Origin: Dreissena polymorpha
Lineage: Eukaryota > Mollusca > Bivalvia > Myida > Dreissenidae
Assembly (NCBI RefSeq): GCF_020536995.1
Contig: NC_068357.1
Location: 148,325,751-148,389,750, forward strand
Direction: 5' to 3'
Length of the DNA: 64,000 nt
Notes under the pieces: generated by a model
Seen by the model: only the letters and a program-made list of their open reading frames with translations
The model's database searches: none
What the model was told of the DNA's origin: nothing
Program-made: the position numbers and the translations under genes
In this document: piece by piece, positions 1-13,600 of the stretch
Numbering within the stretch: the first letter of the stretch is position 1
Layout of the letters: each line of letters opens with the position of its first letter

Positions 1-419
1 TGACATTAGTCTTTCGAGGTTTAAAGGTTTAATTACCGAATGTATGGTGTTTACGTTGAAATGAGACTCGAAGTCCCTAGCTATCCGTTATACACCAATC
101 GACTGTATTAAATATCATTTTAAAGTCAAATGAACTGTGTCACAGTAAAAGAGACATTAAGGCGATTGTGGCCAGTTTGGATCCAGATCAGCCTGCAGTC
201 ACTCGAAAGCTGTTTTTTGCTTAATAGCGGTTTTCTGACAATAACAAATAGTTTATTGGATACTTATAAGACTGCCCTTTCCCTGTGACCTGGCTCAAAT
301 TAGAGTATTGTCATTAATCAAATGATTTTATTTCGAACATTAATCAAGTGTTTTTTTCTGGTCCCTCGGGATCAATGACTCCAGCACTTTCTTGTTGAGA
401 ATTGAATACTGCTTAAGGC

Positions 420-545
420 GATGCTAGGGGGCGTGAGAGATGTTGCATCTTCCATTATCTCTCATGAACTGACTCAATAATACCGAGTCGGCAATATTTG
501 ACTTAATTTTTGGTTTGGTTGCTCTGACGAGGGATCGAACAATTT
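420..545 (-). repeat. SINE-like fragment, minus strand
   Basis: On the minus strand a B-box-like GTTCGATCCCTC (529-543) is followed by a body (420-528) containing ACTCGGTATTATTGAGTCAG, which resembles the conserved central part of metazoan SINEs as I remember it. The family is not confirmed. Confidence 0.35.
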
Positions 546-559
546 CAGAATCTTCCTAA

Positions 560-630
560 AAGCCTAGTGGTAGAGTGTCGTCTGTGATTGCAGGAGGTTG
601 TGCTGCGGGTTTGATCCCCAGAAGCGACAT
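560..630 (+). repeat. tRNA-derived SINE head
   Basis: An A-box-like GCCTAGTGGTAGAG and a B-box-like GGGTTTGATCCCCA are spaced as in a tRNA, with an imperfect anticodon region between them. This form is common at the 5' end of mollusc SINEs. It is too degenerate for a working tRNA. Confidence 0.5.
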
Positions 631-2279
631 TGAAAACTAGCCAACTTTGTTATCTAATAGGCTGCTAAACCTGATATACTAAGATAATGTGAATTTTAGT
701 GTTAGTGTATAACCATAACGTAATTTGAAAACATTATTATGAAACAGAGGGGAACGATAGTATTCAGATCACGTCTGCACTAAGATTACGGTTTGCAAAC
801 GGATATTATGGGGCAAATCACTGCAAAATCGTCGGCGGTTACGCCTTAGACGAACGTGCTAAATACCAGAAAAGCTAACGACGTCGATAACTGCTGCAGT
901 TGAGACTTTATAGGTCTCACAGTTTACAAGATGCAAGAGACTTGTTAATGGGAGCTGGATTTTTCTAAAGCGAGCGGCAGCTATAAAACATGTACATGTA
1001 TTATTCATGCCCATAACTGACAGTAACGTGTGAGTGGAATAAACTAATATGATTTAAGGGGTGTTTTGTTGTTTCGTTCGAGTTCGAGAATAGTCCGCGT
1101 TATCCAACATTCCGGATTTTAGTATATCGTTGTCTTCAACAGTTGCGTAAGTATTTGTTTAAACCATGCATTTGGTTACATACGTGGCCATGAAAAATTA
1201 ACCCTTTCAATGATTTGTTTGTGTATGGGGGTCAATTTATAATTCTGAGTATATAATTGCAAAACACGCTGCAATTAACTATTGAAAACTGAAAAAAAAA
1301 ACAAAAAACTTAAGAAACACATACTAAGTTCGAACTAGCAATAACAAGTATTTTTTTATTAAAAAAATCCTTTCATGATATGATTTAATGTTATTCCTTT
1401 AAATCATCACTGCTAAAATAAATAAAACAACGAACTGATTTAAAGTATAGAACAACAAATGCACCATTTTCGTAGGAAATATCTAACATGCTCGTCAGCG
1501 GTTTACAACACACTCAGACTACAAGTAGTCGGAATAAGTACAGTTTATGGATTCTGACTACAGGAATTATTATGTCGGTTGAAATCCATTCATCTCGAAA
1601 TAAGTCGTTTAACAGTTCGTCCTAAATGGTTTAGGGATTTACCGGTAATGAGTATTTACACTAAGAAAACCAACCAGAAGATGTTACCGACATAAGGTAT
1701 TTAAAAGTGTTAGTATCGTTGGTGAAGAAATGTGGAACAGACTGATGAGTAATTTGTATAATTGCATGACGTGAATAGTTATTGCATTTTAGCACGTCAT
1801 AACGGGAAACGAAATTGGCTTTTTCAGTGAAGATAAACATTATCGACGGTTCATCTTCGAAAAGAAATTACGTCTTAAATTCTATTAGAATGAAAGGAAA
1901 TGCAAAACATCATTATGTTTTTGTTTAAGTTCTTTTTAAATTCAAGGTATTAGAAGTGAACGTTTCCATCAATATAAATATGAAAACGTGTTCAAAAATT
2001 GCATAAATAATATTCAAAGTACATCAATAAAAGTGTTAAATATGAGAATTGTTTCGTTTGATAACAGGGGTTACCATTGCAAAAGTGTATTTGAAAATAA
2101 TTTGCATTGTCCGTTCATTGACCGTGATCACAGTTTTTTCTGTCATATTTTATTTTAATATTTTATGCTGTATGTGAAACTCTTTTTCCAGGATTGAAAA
2201 GGCTATGTGCAACATGCCTCAAACAAGCGATCGGCAGATATCCGTCCAGATTTAATTGTCAAAATATTAGTCTCTATAA

Positions 2280-2706
2280 AGCTCAAAATCAACGAAAATT
2301 TCGTAAAGTATTTCGAAAATAAAGTTAACACCTAAACAATCAGTGTTCCTTATAGCAATAGCCACAATTTCAACGCTAGATGTGGTATGATTACATAGAT
2401 TTTTGTAGATACAGAATGCTCGTTTTTATTTATTTGTGACACAATTAATTCAATTTTAATTTCCCGCGAATATATCTATCCATACGACACACGAACACCA
2501 TCTTAGTGTTCATGTGTCGTATGAATAGGTATCGTTGCGGGAAATTAAAATTGAAAAACAACGAGCATTTTGTATCTACAAACATCTATTTTACCAGACC
2601 ACATCTGGCGTTGAAATTTCGGCAATTACCATAAGGAACATTGAATTTTAATTGGTTAAGTTTATTTTCCTAAATATTGTACGAAATTTTCGTTAATTTT
2701 GAGTAG
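2280..2706. mobile_element. Foldback MITE, copy 1 (CTCAAAATCAACG ends)
   Basis: The two halves are imperfect inverted copies of each other. The ends read CTCAAAATCAACGAAAATTT and its reverse complement. The centre is a hairpin around CATACGACACAC / GTGTCGTATG. A second copy lies at 29465-29945. It has no coding capacity and sits just upstream of exon 2777-2948 in an intron. Confidence 0.85.
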
Positions 2707-2776
2707 TAATGTTACTTTCAGGTAAAACTTTCGCAGTTCTATCAACTAATGATATCAACATGATATATTGTTTCAG

Positions 2777-5700
2777 TGCTCCGGACGCCAGCGATAGTAC
2801 TAATTTCCGAACAGAGCTGAAGAAACTTGAGGCCAACATGGCGGCTCTAGAGGAAAAGCAGGCTTTTCTTGACCACGAACAAGAACTGCTCGACAAAGAA
2901 GAAAACTTGTCGAAAAGAACACAGAAACTGAAGGACTTTGAAAAAGAGGTGAATACAGTAATCTGAGAAAAAATGCATGTCATTGTTTTGTTTGCGTTAC
3001 ATAAACGTTGAAACAATTGTGCTTGTTAACAAGAATTTACTGCGTACACTAAATACATATTAACATGACGACTGCATGAAAGATAAAGTTAGCCGATTAA
3101 TTGCAATTATTTATATGCTAATGTATACTTAGCGTGGATATACGTATTGGATATACAGTATATAAAATGTAATAATGATATTGTTTTCAACTTAATGTTT
3201 GTTTTTGAGTATTTCAATCTTTACAAATAAAGATAACAACCTATTAAGTTACATTTAGATGGGCCCAGAGAGATAGGTTTAGCACCAACTTACATAACAC
3301 AAATCTCTATGACGTTTCAGGTCGGGCCAAGAGAGATAGGTGAAACACGAACTTACATAACACAAGTCTCTATGATGTTTTAGAGGGATAGATATTACAC
3401 CAACTTGCATAACACAAATCTCTATGACGTTACAGGTTGAAGAGGCGGAGATGATGTTGGATAAACGACAGAACCTCGTGAGGCAACGGTCTATGACAGT
3501 GGAGCAGCTCAATCATGTACGATCTAGGAAATTAAAACAGTACCTGATATTAACAAATTGAAACTCCGATTGCATGGGTAGTAGAGAAATTTCATCGTCC
3601 CCACGTGTTTTTTTTGTTTTCAATATAAATTACTAATTTAACAGTGTAATTATACAGTACAAATTAACACGACAACCGGAACACAAATAAATAAAAAATT
3701 GTGTTACCATTAGTAGCTTCATTAAAAAAAACCCAACCATTTGGAGTTAAGTAACAAAAAACAACTATTCTCTTAATCCCTTACTCTGATTTCGATGTAT
3801 ATCTTGCAATATTTTGTTAACCACTGCATGTTACAAATTATACTTGTAACTATTTGTTGAATACGTAGAACAGAAATTAATTACTTTGACACACGCCATG
3901 AACGTTGTTAATTTTTTTACAACTCAAATTAAATAAATCGGTGAAGAATTCGAAGTTGTATGTCGTCAAAGATAAAATAGATACAATACTATTAAAATCA
4001 AGTTAGTATTAATGACAACATTACAAAGATTAAACCGTATAAACTAAATGATTTCAAATTGTCAAATTAAATACGGAATAAAAAAACTATCCATAAGTTT
4101 TTTACCTTGTCTTACTTTAGGATCTATTGACGATGAAATCTGAGCTGGAAGAACGGCTGACGAACATTGAACAAGATGAAGGTGTGTCTGACACTGTTAC
4201 CCATGACAACGATCAGGCTCCACAGCAACCACTGTCCCCGACTGCTTCTTCCAATGCCCGCCATAATTGGTACGACTATTTTATGTCGGACTGCTTTACA
4301 ATTTAGAACCTAGCGAAATTATATTTTCTGAAACTTTTTGTTTTCCTGTTATTGGTTCACAAGAAAGGTTTCAAAATGACATATGCTTTCCTTGCTAGGC
4401 GCAATTTTTAAACAAATCTCTTTTCCGAGTATTATAACACAATATTTTCAAACGATATTTAAATATTTATGTTCTGTAACAATATAAAACAGCACCTTGA
4501 AAACACTTGTTATATATTTTTACAAAATACTATTTATATAAATGTTCAAACACAAAACCAATAAACACGCCACATTGCCGTGGTTGTGGTTAATAATGTA
4601 TTTTAGACAAATATGGAGGATCATACAAGAATTTATGTTATTGCTTAATGTTTATTATTTAACAACGTTTCGCATAACTGCAATCTCTTTCCATAAAGAT
4701 TTCAATTGAAAATTAAACAATTGCGACACCAGGTGCAGATTTGTGTTCCTTGCACAACACTATTTATATATAAAACGTGTCTTTCTATTGCAGAAAGATT
4801 ATTTTTAAAAATGCTCAATAGCGCGCTGTAAAATTAATCATAGTTTATGATAGTGTAAGTGTTTCAAACAATACTATACCTTTAATTAATTCTTATTAAG
4901 TCTACTAGTATTCTTTATAATATTAAGAAACGAATGAATGAATTTGCATGATTTTCGCAAAAATTACCGTATACACGCGTTTATATAATGTTTGCGTACG
5001 CGTCTTTTGCTAATCGACTTCAAATAGAGCGTTATATAGAGGTATCATTTCAGGCAAGTTGCACGACGTCATCTCGTAGATAAAGTGAAACTGTTGGAGG
5101 CCACCGTTCAGCGTTACAGAACACAGGTTGCGTCGTCAACAGCTACAATTACAGCGAAAGAAATGGCAATCGACCGTCTTGTAAAAGAAGTACGTTTGAC
5201 CAAACGCGTCTTACTAAAAACATTTTTGTAACTTTTATTTTAAAATACAATTCTACTGTTTCATATTTTCTGTAGCTCTAGGTGTAGTACAAACAATGCT
5301 GGGAAGATTTTTTAGAAATGTGCATGGTTGTCTACCACACAGTTATTGAGAAATGTACGTTGTCTGTTGAACGTGCACATATGTGCATGCGAGTTATCAT
5401 CGCTTTAATATAACCTTTAAGCTCAAACATTGTATAATTATATCACTGCATGTATTTATGATCTATCACCAGTTTTTTTAATTTTCTCACTTACACTTAA
5501 GCTGGTTACCTTAAGATGTTTTTCTTGATTAAAGAAACCTCATGTATGTGTGTTACGGTAGTACTTCAGGCAAAAAAAACTTACCGGTCATACCATTTAT
5601 GCAACGGATTATATCTTGAAATTAACGCACTACTTTGAATTTTGTATTTTATTGCTTTTCAGAATTCATCACTTAGGGAAGAACTGGATGAGAAAACGAA

Positions 5701-6172
5701 ACGAATTAAAAAATTAGAATCACGTCTGTCATTGACAATAGAAGACAAGTCTCGGAGTGATAAGGAACTGAATATGTTGTTGGAAGAACTTCAGAACATC
5801 GATCTGTCTACACCACAAACAATACTTTCTCAGTCTGAAAAGCAATCGCACTCCAGTAAATTAAGACCTTTTAAAAAGCAAGCTTCGTCGTTTTCGTTCT
5901 TTGACCAAAATGGCACCTCATCCAAATTCAGTTCCAGCAAGCCGAAAAGAGCTCTGTCTGACAAAGACATACCAGACAATAAAGTGACGCACATAGAGAG
6001 GGATTTTCACAGTGACGATTGTCAGTATGGGCGCGATATTACAAACGGCGTGTTTTACGACAAAGAGAGTGAACATGGAAGAAAAAATAATGCACATAAA
6101 ACGCTAGGTACAAGAATTCAAAGGGAGGACCGCTTTGACGAAGCGGGTAGCAAAGCCTGCATTGTCATGTGA
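2777..6172 (+). CDS. Coiled-coil protein with C-terminal CAAX box, last five exons (5' partial)
   Basis: Five exons join in phase: 2777-2948, 3436-3516, 4121-4269, 5054-5189 and 5663-6172 (TGA at 6170-6172). All have AG/GT borders and phases 2-0-0-2-0 that agree, giving 348 visible residues. The first exon needs two bases from an upstream exon that I could not place; none is certain in 1-2770. Exons 1-2 are Glu/Lys/Leu-rich coiled coil. Exon 3 starts helical and ends in a Pro/Ser/Gln linker. Exon 4 and the start of exon 5 (…VKLLEATVQRYRTQV…, …LREELDEKTKRIKKLESRL…) form a second coiled coil, followed by a Ser/Lys-rich disordered tail. The last four residues are Cys-Ile-Val-Met, a textbook CAAX prenylation signal; Met in the last place favours farnesyl. 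A membrane-anchored scaffold or motor/centrosome adaptor is an inference. I do not recognise the family. Confidence 0.85.
3262..3435 (+). repeat. Three tandem copies of a 3' splice-site region
   Basis: About 52-63 bases (ACATAACACAAATCTCTATG followed by ACGTTTCAG) occur three times in a row. The last copy provides the acceptor of the exon at 3436. The first two copies each end in an AG of their own (near 3320 and 3383). Confidence 0.8.
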
Positions 6173-6333
6173 TTTCTGATGGATTGTGTACCATTATTGC
6201 TAAGCATGTTAAACAATTTTAAGAGGCATTTCGAGTCGTGTTCGCTTTTATTCTCTTCATTAAAATAGTGGACTTTTATTTGGACAACGTACTGTTGCAT
6301 GAAGCAAGCAATAATGTGATGTGTATAGTTTTT

Positions 6334-6339
6334 AATAAA
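6334..6339 (+). promoter_or_regulatory. Poly(A) signal of the CAAX coiled-coil gene
   Basis: AATAAA lies 162 bases after the stop codon, a normal distance for a short 3' UTR. A second AATAAA-like site near 6652 could serve a longer transcript. Confidence 0.5.
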
Positions 6340-9300
6340 TTTTCGTTCGTTTGTGTTATTTCTGATATTATTCCAGAAGTCGAAGTTTAGTACGCGCTGT
6401 TATTGTATTTGTTATCGTTTTGATGTAAAGAAAAACACAAATATAGTGCTCTTGTGTGCTTGAAAAGTACGAAGTTAATTTACGTCTTTATTTTCAAACA
6501 ACGTGTAAGAGACTTTAAATGGAAAGTTGTTATGTTTGATCATAGTTAAGTTTTATTTGTTTTGCATTTGTTTTATTTCTTTAAAATTTAAAATCGTATA
6601 CATCTGACATCTGACATTTTCACTATGTATATGTGTCATTACAGGTAATTATAATAAACCTGTAGGTTTTGATTCATCTGAAAATTCTTTTCTTAATTAC
6701 TTAAAATTATTTGTCCATTGTCTAAACTCAAAACTTGCGTAATGGACGGGATATAAATAACATTAATCTGCTATTAATTGTTGCGGTTTTCACGATGCGC
6801 CGTACCGAAATTAAATGTCTAAAAGATACCAATTCGTTATTGAAACACATTCATGATGTTTTGTTCTTTAAAAGGTGAGGTTGCCTTTTTTAAAGACACC
6901 GCTGTCGAGTTATCCTTTACCAACGCCACGATTGGCTCATGTACTCAGAGACGTAAGATTCCAGATTATACTGTGGTTGCTGATGCTACGTTCCCACTGT
7001 CACTATTCGCGCCACGATTCAAATCGTGGTTTTAATCGCAAACTTCTAATCGCGATTATCCTAACGGACCCCATAAATAATTATCTGATCTTACAAATAA
7101 TTGTGTCTATATTTGTAATCGTTGGCATTTTAAAACAACTTTTTAACATTAACACTATAAGCTTCTCTAAATTTTTAATCGGGAACATAGTGCCAAATCG
7201 TGTCGGATTGTAGAGCATCGCTACGACGCGCGACAAATCGTATCAACTCGTATTTTGAACATTATGGTGAGCAAACGTAATCTTTTGCAAGAAAAATCAC
7301 GTCGATATTCATGTTTTGCTGTATTTTATATCCTTCGGGTTTAGCCGTGGGTCTTATTGTTAATAGCATTAATTAAATCGAGAAAGAAAGCAAATGCAAA
7401 TCAAATCACATCGTAACAGAACGCTTGAATTCTTGCTTTACGTTGGACAACGTGTCAGCTCGTAAAAGAACGTCTTAATTCGGGGAATTCGAGATCATAG
7501 AGATAATGACATCGTTTATTGTCAAACCATGAACAGATTGCAACCGATCTCAAAAAAGCGTATTCTAACATACGATTGAACGACAGTTGGAACATAGCAA
7601 TATGCTACACTCTCCCAATTTGCGGCACGATTGAAACCGTGGTCTTAATAGTGAATTCGGGATTCTGGCATATCCCATCTGATCTTATACTCAATCTTGA
7701 CAATCGTGTTTATGTTGATATATTTGAACGGTCCCGAAAATGTCTACGAATTACACGATCAACAACGCTCAATTTCTTATCAGTGTATTTACATGAAATC
7801 GTTTAAAATCGATGTTTGTCCTTTGGTATGGCATCAATCGCGACAAATCGTGCATTCAAAATGGTAGTCGCAATCCATCTTATTCCATGAAAAATGTCTT
7901 TTTCTGGTACGAAATGTTGCAATCTTAAAAATTAACGAAGTCGTTAGTGCATCGGGCTTAATTTATATTATTCGGGCCCAGTCGCGTCTCTAATCATGAA
8001 CAAAGCCGTTAACTTGTGAAATATACCGCAACTACAATTGTATCATATCGTCAGGTAGCGGATAATAAACTTGATAAACGTATGAAACCTTATAACCTCG
8101 TACTAATTATGAGAATTCATTAGTAATAATGGCGTTGGATTGAAGTCCAATTGACAATTAGTGTCTGTATTGGAAATCGGACGTCGTAAGATCGTGAAAC
8201 TTGTAATTGTCAAAATGTAGAGATTGCAAACGAGCGTACGGACACGCTTAACATCGCACATGTAAGCATGAACTCTAAGGAAAAAAACCGATCAGTAACG
8301 TGCAACCAGTCTTGACGTTCTTTGAAAATCACACGGCAGTAGGAACGTGTTACATTTAACACATGCCTAACATAGATTTATTCAATAAAGTATTCTACAG
8401 GACCGTGTCTTGACTATGAAGACATTGGTACACGCTGCAGTTAGTTATTATTTAGCAAACGAAGTATCTAGCTCGTACGATATAATCCATAAACGTTATA
8501 AAATAAATAAAAAAATGAGATTTTATTACCGCAGTCGTCACCAGGACTTGCATGGAAAACAAGAAATTGTTGCAATATGTTTTTATAAAAGAAAGGAAAT
8601 CGACATGTAAGTTGCTGCCGTCGAATACAATTGCAGAACTATGTATTGAATTACATTGAGATGATTGAGAGGATAACCAGAAATGAGTTTGTATTACAAA
8701 GTAGCAGATGTGGGGATTATTTCAAGAAAAGACTGGAAGACTTATGACGGACGATCCCATTTCAGTTATCACCTAACACATGTGCACTGCTTAACACATA
8801 ACACTTGTAACAGTTTTGTAGCTAACATAACAATAAATCTATTTCAAATATCGTCACGGAAATTCGTTTAAATACGGCGTTTGAATTACTGCTTTACCAT
8901 GTTAACGTTTCGCCTTCGATATTTGTGAAGTTGAGGTCAGCAGCTCCTCCACGTAAATGTATTACAGATTTGACAAATCGTTCTGTTCGATCCTTATAAA
9001 TGACAAACAGAAAGTACCAACATGGTGGCGTCAACGCCATAACATGCAACAAGCGAAAAAAAACAACACATTATGGAAGCCGCAAAATGATTATGAAAAA
9101 AGTTCTATAAATATCTTTAAGTATTCAGCATTGGAACCATAAACTTACGTTTCATAAAATCTTCAACATTTATGAATATATGTTGTAACGGAAATAATAT
9201 TCTTAATTAAGCATTACTGTATTAAGAGATTGTGTTTATTCGTTCATATTTAAAATACTTTTACAACGCATATACTGTTTAATTCTGATTTTTAAACATA

Positions 9301-10664
9301 ATAAACCGCATCTTGAAACTAGAAACTCGTCATAAATTAATCTAATAAATTGTTGTTGTTTTTTATAAATATTATCTCTCCCCTTTCTATATATTTTTTA
9401 TTTCTTGAACTAATTTTAAGCATAATGAAACTCTTTGACATGTTTCAGACACACAATTTTATTGTTTGTGTGTAAATCGTTAAGTCTTCGAATAGTGCAT
9501 GTGCATTACAAGAAGCATCCGTTTATTACCAATGCTCGCTCCCAATTTTTATATAACCTGTCATTTCCCGTTTACTTTGAATTTTTATAAACACATTATC
9601 TCCTCATGATATGTTTAACATTTTTTTTGTACAAATGAAATGTACTTAAAATACTAATATAGTTGTAAGTATATATTGCTACATATATTGTATGTATGCT
9701 ATTAATGCTCATCTATGATATTCAATTATGTACGATCGTGTAATGATGAGCTGTGTGGGAAAATGAATAAAAATACTTCAACTTATAATTACTTACCTGA
9801 TCCATAGGAAACCTACTATTTCGAATTCAATTACAATATGATTAATGCATAGAACGAATACGAAAAACGTTACATATTTTAAGGTTTACCTCTACGTTTG
9901 GCATTTTATGGTAGAGTAAAGGAATTTCGTTTTGATCTCAAAAATAACAATGAAAAAAATCGACAGAGGTATAGAGCACATAGGAAAAAGAATGGCTTAG
10001 CTAAGCCAATAGTCACCAACCGGTTTAACCGGTAGCAGGCTTAACAACAACCCTTTAACATAGATGAAGCATATATGAGCTTTATCTAAGCATATTATCG
10101 CGACGTTCGCGTGATGAGTAGAAATTACACGAACCCGGATATCATAATGTTTAAACAAAATTTTTCAATCAACCACTTCGTAATATATTTTTTTAAACAT
10201 AAAACAGTTAATTCTTTTTTTTAATTTGACCATTATTATTTAACATGCATCATGCAAAGCGGTAGCCGTTAATGAATATATATCAACACGATTATCACAA
10301 TGTTGATGTACTAGAAAAGCTTTATCATGTACAACTGTATGCGATAGACTATCGTCAGATTGTTATACCAAGTGAAATGTATGGGCAAACGTGTATGTTT
10401 GTTATCTATTTATGTATAAAAAGAATTATAATCACATGCATGTATACAGTTAATAAATTGTCTACAAATGAGTTTGTTTTACTAGCGAAAAAGGTGGATT
10501 AATTTATTTAGATTCAAATTAATAAATTGGCAAAAGGAAATATGGTATATGTCACTCAAGTGGAACCAGTACAAAATAGATGCATTGAAAAATAATGCTT
10601 TAACAAAAAACTTCTGATAAAATCCCCATCAGATACATAAGTGCCAATACAAAGAAATAGTGAA
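6340..10664. other. Intergenic, no gene seen
   Basis: AT-rich DNA between two plus-strand genes. About 6870-8270 is visibly richer in TCG/CGA trinucleotides (for example ACGATTCAAATCGTGG) than its flanks, which suggests an old dispersed repeat, but I could not define ends. The open frames here are short and show no family resemblance. Confidence 0.5.
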
Positions 10665-13600
10665 ATGCAGGAGTCGGAAAAAGTTATTAACGAGACCAGG
10701 AAGGACGCATATGACGGATATGAATCGGAGCCATTATTACCAGCATTCAGAGAGGCGACGACAGGCCCTACATCTAAAACTCGCTGGTACGTCCTGAGTA
10801 TGGTTTCCATGGCAACTATCGTCAACAACTTCTTGTGGTCCTCGTGGGGTTCTATATCTCAATCAACGCAGCTGGCGTACGGTTGGAGTGAAGAAACGCT
10901 TTTCTGGGTAACAAATGTTGGAAACATCACCGGATTTATCTTCGCTCTGCTTGGAGTTTATTTAGTGGACATAAAAGGTTTATGTTATTTAAATCATTTT
11001 TTTGTTATTTATTATTTAACTTGAGTTGCAACGGTATGAGGTAAATGTTTATTCAAAGTTGGGGTCTTGGCATTAATTATTAGCTAATTGTGTGGTTCGG
11101 CATGTCTATCTTGTTTAAACCTAATTCTTTATATTCATGATTCATGGGGTCGATCCTATCTTAAATCATGTTCATTTGTGAAATACATATCATACATATA
11201 TTTTATCACGTTTTGGTAAAGATGTAACAAAAGCTTCTCCATTGTTCTGGAGTTTTAACGGTGCATGTAATTTTAAGATGCTGTGAACGTATTAACCCGC
11301 AGATAGCAATGTTCCTAATATAAACACATATTTCATGTGTTCGAACGTCAATGCTTGTCTGCAACGGGGCCATGTTCCTGACCGCCGCCACACGAGTCAT
11401 CACCATGCAACATGCCTGGGCAACGGTGTAAGTAAACAAATCAAATGCATTACATCGACCGTTTTTATCGCGACGACCTCTTTGTAATCCATTAGGTAAA
11501 TCCAAACGCTATCGAAAATGAAGTCGTGAAACATAATTTGTAAAAAATAGTATTTTTTATAGACACTTATGGAAATTCATATTCGCATAAGGAGATGTTG
11601 CATGATAATATGAAGTTGACCGCCGAATACGTGAAGGTACACTAGTGTCAATTGGTCCCTCGTAGAGTGGTTTGAGATTAATGTAGACATTTTATATCCA
11701 CATATCTAGAACTGAACTATGTGTTGGTGTATAAATATATATTTAAGGTGGTAATAATTGATAATGTGAACAAGCGCCTCAAGCACATGTTGGCTATGGT
11801 TTTTGTTGTTATTCTATCGAAATAAGCAATGGTCACAAACTGGTTAGACTCTGTGCAAGATACAAAATATAAATTATCCTAACTTTTCGAACAAAATACG
11901 ATGTAAAGAAATATGATTTTGACGCATATGGCAACTTGAAACATGTAAGTAAATTGAACTTTTGGGATAAGAACATGATCTTTCATGTAAACAATTGTTT
12001 TTACCCAGCTTTATCAAATCGTAATCACATCGATTTTTCTTCTCATTTGCGAACTATTGACCACAAGGTTATTTTTTATTAAATGAAAAACACTCAGACA
12101 AAATTATTTGCATCATTACAAATGACATACAAGATAAGTATTGATGCAAAGCATCAAAGGGCGTCGGGAATTTCAGTGTAATAGGCACTCAATGAAGTTA
12201 CATGGAACGATTTTTTTCTACTGTAAATATTAATATATTGGCCGATTATTTTAAATAAAATAGAAAAAGAAACTGGTTAACCATTATCTATAATTTTGTG
12301 TTATAACCCCCAAATAACCATTATTTATGATGTTGTGTTCTAACCCCCAAATAACCATTATCTATGATTTTGTGTTGTAACCCCCAAATATTTCATAGTT
12401 CATTTTATTTACATTGGTTTCCCTTTTTTTACTGACATCCGTGTGCAGTTTTCATTAATGGAACAGAACTGTGTAGGTTTTAAAAAATCTGCTTCATCTT
12501 GTAAGCGTAATTTCATATTTTTCTCAACTTCAAGGGGAGATGATTCTGAACTTATTCTTACGTTGCTCATTTACGATAGGGTTTGAGTACTCATTGATAT
12601 GAAAACACTGTACAAGTTTGAAAAAAAATTGAATGAAAACTGTAAATTGCATAAATAAGCTGCATTTCACAATACTTTGAAATTCAGTAAAAGATCATAA
12701 TAGATTTATTGCTCCGATATTCATCATTTTCAATAGGGTTCGAGTAATACTGATATAAAAACACTAAACAAGTTTGGAAAGATTCAGACGAAAGTTGTGA
12801 AATTTTTAAACAAGTGGAAATTTTTTATTTTGTCAAATTTAATAGAAAAAAATTCTGGACTTATTGTCCCGATGTTTCTCATTTTTAATGAGGTAAAAGT
12901 GCTCATTGATATGAAGACACTGTAAGTTTGGAAAGAATCTGATGAAAAATGTTGACATAATCACCTAACCAAGCAGTTTTTCACTTTTATTTTTAAATTC
13001 AAAGAGACATAATTCTGGACTTATGGTCCGATTTTGCTTATATAGAGAGTTTGGGTTGGGTCCTCATTGATAAAAAAAACCTGTGCAAGTTTGGGAACAA
13101 TCGGATGAAAATTTCGGACTTCGAACAACGATATCAAAATTTCTCAAATTCTTAGAAAGATAACTAGGGACGTAATGGTCGGATAATGCTAAAGGGCCCA
13201 TACCACCTGGATAGTAAAACGTGTCGCGCTTCGCGCTCTATATGTGGTTCTTAAGGTAGCGCACCTCTAATGATTTCCCGCGATTTCTTCAAAGGTTGAA
13301 GAGCCTACTATTAGGTGCCGTAGCCTAGTGGTTAAGGCGATAGACTAGAAATCTTTTGGGATATTCCGCGCAGGTTCGAAACTATCCGACAACGTATACT
13401 TTTTTGCGACGCGTTTTATTTATTTTCTAACGTAATTTGATTTAATATGGCATATTAGCTATATTTATTGTTAAATATGTTGCAATTTTTATGCACATTC
13501 TTCAATTATTAAAATTAAAACAACGTTATGGCGAAATTGGGTGATTTACTGTTGAAAATACGAACCATGCATGTTGCATTTTTATTTTTATTTCAAAAAG

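Larger units (their letters stand above)
1..2279. other. Upstream/intronic stretch, no confident exon
   Basis: Apart from SINE-like pieces at 420-630 I see no supported feature. A strong donor (GTAAGT at 1145) after an ATG-less stretch could end a non-coding first exon of the coiled-coil gene. A pyrimidine-rich acceptor near 2192 precedes a short open stretch with no good donor. Neither is strong enough to call. Confidence 0.4.

Noticed and set aside
11206-11505. Minus-strand open frame of 99 codons
   Set aside because: It is the antisense shadow of transporter exon 2 and its flanking intron, with no family likeness.
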